Below are positions 59,619 to 64,000 of a stretch of 64,000 bases of DNA, piece by piece. The translations under genes and the position numbers were made by a program. A model generated the notes under the pieces. That model did no database searches. It saw nothing but the letters and a program-made list of their open reading frames with translations, and was not told the DNA's origin. The stretch comes from Zanthoxylum bungeanum. Its lineage: Eukaryota > Streptophyta > Magnoliopsida > Sapindales > Rutaceae. Where the stretch lies: the NCBI GenBank assembly GCA_019454045.1, contig SKCR01025322.1:62001-126000 (forward strand), written 5' to 3'. How positions within the stretch are numbered: the first letter of the stretch is position 1; every line of letters starts with the position of its first letter.

Positions 59619-59772
59619 GCTACTGGGGATTGGGGTCGGGTCCTCAGATCGCTTGAGGAGGACGTCTCAGTTCCGGACATCTTCAGGGCGGGGAGGTTAG
59701 GAGTTTAATACCGCTCTTTTTTCTTATTCCCGTTCTTAGTTTCTTAGGTTTCTAACTTCTCTGGTTCCTCCC

Positions 59773-60560
59773 GGCTTGTTGGCGGGATACTCCCAAGGTT
59801 CTCGTCAGGTCCGTAGGCGGGTATATTGGGCTCGGGGGTATGCTGCCCACTGGAGGAAGTTGGTTAATGATGCGGCCTTTGTTGAGTCGGGCCTTACTCG
59901 GACTGTCCCTTTGGAGGCCTCGGGTCGGATAGGTAGATGTTTGCTGACTGTTTTAGTTTGACTTCTCTGTTTGTTTTATAGTGTTTGATGTCTTTGTTAT
60001 ATGCTCGGGTCCTGATTTCCTTTCCCCCATTTTTTGTTGGTATGTCAAAGAGGCCGAAGTTTCTTGAGAAGTTGGCTGGTACTATAAAGAAGGCCGGTCA
60101 TGTGGAAACGGGAATTTCCCGGGCACAGCCTGAACCTGCCGATGCTGGGAGGGTATCTCAGGGGAAAGTTCAGCCGGCTGCTCGAGGTCTATCTTCTCCT
60201 GGTGTGCAGTCATCGGGGTCTGCTCGTCTCATCAGCCCACCGAAGCTTTTTAGGAAAAATGAGGCGTCAATTTGGGGCCGAGGAGGCTGAGTTGGGGGGG
60301 AGGAGGAGGAGCCTGTCCCGGGCAAGAAGAAAGATGTCCGTCGGGGGAAAAAATCTTCCGATGGCTCTACTAAGAAGCGGAAAGGTTCCGTGATCCTCGG
60401 GGTGGATGACTTGGAGAAGGCATCCGGGAGGCTACTTCCCATTTAGTGCCGGCTTTTAATGAATTGGCCGAGGTGATTCCCCCGGGGGAGGTTTCGAGAT
60501 ATGAGGATATCTCTCCTGAAGCTGTGGTGACCGAGATGAGCTCTCAAATGGCAAAGGTAG
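59773..60560 (+). pseudogene. Antisense gene, middle exons
   Basis: Blocks in successive frames: RQVRRRVYWARGYAAHWRKL (about 59800-59940), then from 60043 MSKRPKFLEKLAGTIKK with a Pro/Ser-rich stretch ending SPPKLFRKN. After a frame change near 60280 comes a Glu/Lys-rich segment (PVPGKKKDVRRGKKSSDGS, about 60310-60380), then LVPAFNELAEVIPPGEV and ending MSSQMAK at a GTAGTT donor (60556). Frame changes at poly-G runs (60290-60300) suggest lesions. It links ORF 1 to the coiled-coil exon. Confidence 0.5.
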
Positions 60561-60636
60561 TTTTATTCTTCTTTTTTCTGATTTCGGTTCTCGGTCTTCT
60601 TCATCTCATATCTTGACTTTCTTTGTTTTCGTGCAG

Positions 60637-61248
60637 GCTACTTACCTCATGGCGAAGAATAAGGACCTCCTTCTAAGTCTATTGTCCGAGGGTGGTCAGG
60701 CCCAGAGACTTCAGAATCGCCTTACAGAAGTGGAGGCTAAACTGGCTGATCGGGAGGAGGTGATAAAGAAACTTGAGTTGACCGCAATTGAGAATTTCAA
60801 AACAAACAAAGCTCTCAAGGCTGCTGCCGGGTTGGAGCGAAAACTTGCCGATACTGCCCGGGAGGATTTGAAGGCTGCCCAATCTGAGATTGGCGTTTTG
60901 AAAGCGAAGGTGTCAAGTGTTGAAACCAAATTGAAGGCCAACGATGAGCAAATGGCACGGGCTCGGGATGATCTTGAGAGGAAAGAGGCCGAGCTGGAGG
61001 AGAGAGAGGCCGATCTTGAGACCGAGAAGGAGGCCATCCGCCTTGAGGGGGTTGGTGACTGTGCTGAACTGATACCGATGGTGCTGCCAAGTCTGAATAT
61101 GGATCCTATTTATGCAGCCATCAGCTTTTGTAAGGGGGATATTTCTCAGGAGGAGTTCTGGAAGTGGCTCCCTCCTCCTACCGAGGAGGTGATGGATCCC
61201 GACCAGATTTCAGTCGTTCCGGCTTCCGGGGCTTCCCAAGAAGGATGA
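60637..61248 (+). CDS. Antisense ORF 2: coiled-coil exon
   Basis: This starts after an acceptor (TTCGTGCAG, about 60637) and runs open to TGA at 61246-61248. It begins ATYLMAKNKDLLLSLL, then a long heptad-like helix (LQNRLTEVEAKLADREEV, ERKEAELEEREADLETEKE). It closes with a short globular tail containing FCKGDISQEEFWKWLPPP. This is probably the C-terminal exon of the antisense protein. The coiled coil suggests self-association; function is unknown. The opposite-strand frames here (60679-61090) are shadows. Confidence 0.65.
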   Translation, partial: ATYLMAKNKDLLLSLLSEGGQAQRLQNRLTEVEAKLADREEVIKKLELTAIENFKTNKALKAAAGLERKLADTAREDLKAAQSEIGVLKAKVSSVETKLKANDEQMARARDDLERKEAELEEREADLETEKEAIRLEGVGDCAELIPMVLPSLNMDPIYAAISFCKGDISQEEFWKWLPPPTEEVMDPDQISVVPASGASQEG

Positions 61249-61594
61249 CCTGATGTTCCTGTCCCTGGTGAGGACTGCCTTGAGATCCCTCTCCCATCCC
61301 TGAAGCAGAGGTCTCTCATGCTGCCGAGGTTGAAGCCGTAGTTCCTCCTCCCGAGGTCGAGCCGATCCTCCCGTTGTCTGAGCTGGCTGAGGAGGAAAAG
61401 AAATTACTGCCCCTGCGCGGGTTGAATGAGAAAGGGTAACCCGACCGGGGCCCTGTGTACACTTAAACTTTTTGTAATAACAATTCAGACTGTATTTTGA
61501 CATATATATATATATATATATATATTTATGTGTCTTTCTTATCTCTTTCTCTTTTTCTTTATGCTTCCTGCCTTCGAGGTTTAATCATGAGCCG
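61249..61594. other. 3' flank of the antisense gene with (TA)n
   Basis: Non-coding; (TA)n at 61503-61525. AATAACA/TTTTTGTAATAAC near 61475 may serve polyadenylation of the plus-strand transcript. Confidence 0.4.
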
Positions 61595-62010
61595 GAGGGG
61601 CATAACCCGACCCCGAGCTGAGTGAGACACTTGGCTCTGGGGGAATGTTACCTCCTCAATCCAAAGAAGACTGACTCGGTGGGACGTAACCCGACCCCGA
61701 GCTAAGTGAGACACTTGGCTCTGGGGGAATGTTACCTCCCCAATCCAAAGAAACCGACTCGGTGGGACGTAACCCGACCCCGAGCTGAGTGAAAGACTTG
61801 GGCTCTGGGGGAATGTTATCTCCCCAATCCAAAGAAGACTAACTCGGTGGGACGTAACCCGACCCCGAGCTGAGTGAGACACTTGGCTCTGGGGGAATGT
61901 TACCTCCCCAGTCCAAAGAAGACTAACTCGGTGGGACGTAACCCGACCCCGAGCTGAATAACCAAGTAGCCTCGGCGGAAAGAAATCCAGCCCCGAGCTG
62001 AATAATCCTT
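61595..62010. repeat. 84-bp tandem array, about 4.5 units
   Basis: Units start GAGCTGAGTGAGACACTTGG at 61615, 61699, 61782, 61867 and 61951 (spacing 83-85 bp), with a shortened unit at 61995. Each holds GGGGGAATGTTACCTCC and CTCGGTGGGACGTAACCCGA. The minus-strand open frame 61559-61882 is a periodic by-product. It occupies the place of pol. Confidence 0.95.
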
Positions 62011-62123
62011 GGGACTTGTATAGAAGGGAAGTGAATCAACCTTTTGAAGTCCTGCCTAATCCGGCATGGGCGTCCCTCTGCCGTGGTCCTTTCTCTGATG
62101 GTGTTCCCTTTTCGGGATACTTT

Positions 62124-62816
62124 CTATTCGTTCTCTAACAAAACGAATTTCCGGACCACCTCCAGGGCGGTTGCGTAGTCCGGGGTGTCTTGGATCCTTA
62201 GGTGGGTCCATAGCCTCCCGACTTTCAAGGCTCCCTTCAAGCTTTCCAAGGCCTCGGGGGATTCATACCCTCCGACTTCGAGTACCATATTATGGTATCT
62301 TTCAATAAATATCTTCAAAGGTTCATCGTCTCCTTGTTTCATAAGCCTTAGTTCTCCAATTGTCTTTCTGGGGACACAAGCCCCCTTGAAGTGTCGTATG
62401 AATGACTTTCTCAGTTGTGTGAAGCTGCTGATGCTTCTTGGGGCTAGGCTTCTATACCATAGAATGGCCGGTCCGGCCAGAGTTAGGGGGAACACTTTGC
62501 AGATGGCGTCCCCTGTTACCCCTTGTACTTCCATTAGTAGGACGAAACCTTCAATGTGGGTTTTGGGATCGGTATGGCCCTTGTATGGTGTCATGGTCGG
62601 CATGCTGAATCTTTTTGGGAATTTTTCTGTTTTTATTTCTTCTGTGAGGGGGGACTCATCTTTGCCGTCCTGGACATCCCCTCTGTTTGTATTGGGGTAT
62701 ACTCCCCATTTGACCAGCTCCTCCCGCAGCCAAGATTTCATGCTGCTGTCTTTGGTTTCCATGCCGCTTCCTGTGGTTTCTTTTTTTTTTGCTATCTTGG
62801 GAGTGGCGCTTCTCAC
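62124..62816 (-). pseudogene. Gag, C-terminal (retrotransposon gag domain)
   Basis: 230 codons with the plant gypsy gag core: FSMPTMTPYKGHTDPKTHIE, CKVFPLTLAGPAILWYRSL, SFTQLRKSFIRHFKG, ELRLMKQGDDEPLKIFIERY, and DYATALEVVRKFV. It encodes the capsid-type protein that packages element RNA. No zinc knuckle or protease follows before the tandem array. It is joined to the N-terminal frame across a frameshift in the A-run at about 62781-62791 (minus strand). Confidence 0.9.
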
Positions 62817-62946
62817 GGTCGGTATCTTCTCGTACTTCTTCAGTATATTCTTTCCCTCTTCTCCGGGTGCTGTGAGGGCTATCGTAAGGAGTCTGGTGAT
62901 GATTTGTCATCCTCTTCCTCCATGTGTCATCGGTCTGGGAATCTCT

Positions 62947-63228
62947 CTACACCACCACGGATCTTACCCTGTAGGGATCCCTCCTCCGGGGTCTGTCGTC
63001 CTCACTTATATCGACAATTCTCTTTCCTTCCGCTATTTCATTCCTTCGCCGGCTAGTCCCGGCCTTGAATTTTCCGTCGTGCGCTCCTTCTATCTTTTCC
63101 CACCGGTCTACTATGGTTTTTAGCAGAGTCTGGTTTTCCTCCCTTTCTTTCCTCAGGTTTTCCTCGATCTTCTCCATCCAATCCGCAGCCGAGTTCCCTG
63201 ACGATTGGTGGTTTCCGCCTTCCGCCAT
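62947..63228 (-). pseudogene. Gag, N-terminal part
   Basis: The ATG at 63228 is the first after the primer site. It encodes MAEGGNHQSSGNSA, then an acidic/basic helix (IEENLRKEREENQTLLKTI) and an Arg-rich tail (RPRRRDPYRVRS). A TAG at 62947-62949 stops it. The same frame then continues (MTNHHQTPYDSPHSTRRR) until the frameshift near 62785 leads into the C-terminal gag frame. The long plus-strand frames here (62185-63123, 62556-63056) are shadows of gag. Confidence 0.8.
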
Positions 63229-63260
63229 TGTCTCACTACGCGAGTTGCTTTTTGTTGACT

Positions 63261-63277
63261 CCCCACAGACGGCGCCA
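63261..63277 (-). other. Primer binding site TGGCGCCGTCTGTGGGG
   Basis: Seen on the minus strand, 2 bp from the 5' LTR end at 63280. This priming sequence is common in plant Ty3/gypsy elements; the matching tRNA was not determined here. Confidence 0.85.
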
Positions 63278-63279
63278 AC

Positions 63280-64000
63280 TGTTGACGGTTGATTTTGGTC
63301 TCAGGGCAATATGGGAATATCACTCCCGAGGCAATCCTCCTCAATAGTGAATTTGTTTGGTTATGGGGGACCAAAAGCAAATTTAGCGAGGGACAGTATA
63401 ACACACCAATCGACAAAGATTTAACGTGGTTCGGCGGATCTTGGTCCGACCTACGTCCACGGGCAAGAAACAGAATGCTACTTTTTATTACTCCAATACG
63501 CTTCTCAGATCTTTTTGTGCTTTTACAAATCAGAGCTTGATGATTCTGATCACTGATTTTTTTGATATCCTTTACACATATTCTGCCCTCCTATTTATAA
63601 TAGTACATAAATCAGACTCCTATTTGCATAGGAAATCCTAATTGATCTTAGTTTTCTCCTCTTGTGAGGATTCCTAATCCGCCGTTGCTTTCTCCTTCTT
63701 TATTCCTTGTTGTATTCTGACTCCATTTCCTGGTGAAAGTAGGATAGTTCGTTTTATCTTATCCACTGGAATAGGGTGTCATCATCTTGAGCATATCTCG
63801 CATATGGTCGGTCTTCATGAGGTCGTCCATGGTAGTCCTTTATGCTGAGAATGTTGCTGTCGACCTGATAGTGCCCGGCTATCTGAACCCAAGTGGTCGG
63901 TTTGCCGGTCATAAAGTGCTCGGTCTATTTCTGTTGTGGTCGGTTTGAACCGTAAGGTGCTTGTTCTTTTATTGCAAAGTGGTCGGGTTGGATTTAATGA
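63280..64000 (-). repeat. 5' LTR, cut by the window edge
   Basis: Aligns with 57382-58110 with few substitutions and single-base indels. Contains TTTAACGTGGTTCGG near its inner end and a minus-strand TATA at 63591-63602. Confidence 0.9.

Larger units (their letters stand above)
57382..64000 (-). mobile_element. Gypsy element with gag and antisense ORFs, no pol (Tat-like)
   Basis: Two LTRs start TGTTGACGGTTGATTTTGG at 57382 and 63280 and stay almost identical for the ~720 bp visible in both, so the element is fairly recent. The primer site TGGCGCCGTCTGTGGGG on the minus strand (63277-63261) lies 2 bp from the right LTR, so the element is on the minus strand and its 5' LTR runs off the window. 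Gag is at 63228-62124 (minus). Where pol should follow there is an 84-bp tandem array and then, on the plus strand, a split antisense gene (58956-61248). An antisense extra ORF near the 3' LTR is known in Tat-lineage elements such as maize Grande. Without pol it must rely on a partner. Confidence 0.85.

Noticed and set aside
60679..61090. Ser/Ala-rich minus-strand open frames
   Set aside because: Shadows of the plus-strand coiled-coil exon; composition follows from Glu/Lys/Ala codons read backwards.
61559..61882. Repeat protein or CRISPR-like array
   Set aside because: Direct head-to-tail 84-bp units with no unique spacers; a tandem repeat in a plant retrotransposon, not CRISPR and not a conserved protein.
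62185..63123. 312-codon plus-strand open frame
   Set aside because: Exactly opposite gag, whose minus-strand translation has clear gag motifs; the plus frame has none.

Overview
This window looks like nuclear DNA of a flowering plant, most likely a eudicot: AT-rich, with intron-bearing genes, a plant telo-box, and fragments of plant gene families (FAR1/FRS, PEX14, CSN7, ribosomal protein L12). The species cannot be told from the sequence. I see no intact host gene, no tRNA or rRNA gene and no CRISPR array. Almost everything is transposable elements (TEs), many inserted inside each other, and exact target-site duplications (TSDs) let several insertions be undone on paper.

Layout. 1-9110: two copies of a minus-strand, long-LTR element (1-1236 plus 3961-5150 and onward; 7112-8915) flanking an initiator-Met-type primer binding site (7096-7107). 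The first copy is split by a 2.7-kb solo LTR (1237-3955, TSD GCGCC) that contains a broken ribosomal protein L12 gene. 9111-15170: a decayed minus-strand Ty1/copia element with gag, protease, integrase, RT and RNase H, and a 52-54-bp tandem array in its leader. 16109-32038: a FAR1-RELATED-SEQUENCE-like pseudogene, split by a hAT element (16531-30834, TSD TTCGTAGG). The hAT is split by a 13.5-kb CACTA element (16823-30340, TSD TCA), which is split by a second CACTA (17579-22721). The innermost CACTA carries exon-intron fragments of CSN7, PEX14 and a Ulp1-like protease. 32039-37032: fragments of several LTRs in opposite orientations. 37380-54277: a decayed minus-strand Ty3/gypsy element (Tat/Ogre-like by its domains) whose polymerase region is cut by a 1.4-kb solo LTR (39570-40945, TSD AGTAT) and by a 9.4-kb non-coding LTR element (41162-50541, TSD CGGTT). 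54278-57381: repeats and LTR-like sequence. 57382-64000: a comparatively young gypsy element on the minus strand, running off the right edge. It has gag but no recognisable pol, an 84-bp tandem array, and a multi-exon gene on the opposite strand carrying a plant 'putative gypsy-type transposon' domain and a coiled coil.

How the parts relate: there is no operon or pathway. The logic is stratigraphic. Reading the TSDs gives the order FRS gene, then hAT, then CACTA-1, then CACTA-2; and gypsy, then solo LTR and LARD-like element (order between those two unknown). The most interesting biology is gene capture: RPL12 inside an LTR, and CSN7/PEX14/Ulp1 pieces inside a CACTA, all on one strand and possibly co-transcribed. 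Domain calls come from reading translations by eye and remembered family motifs; no database search was run.
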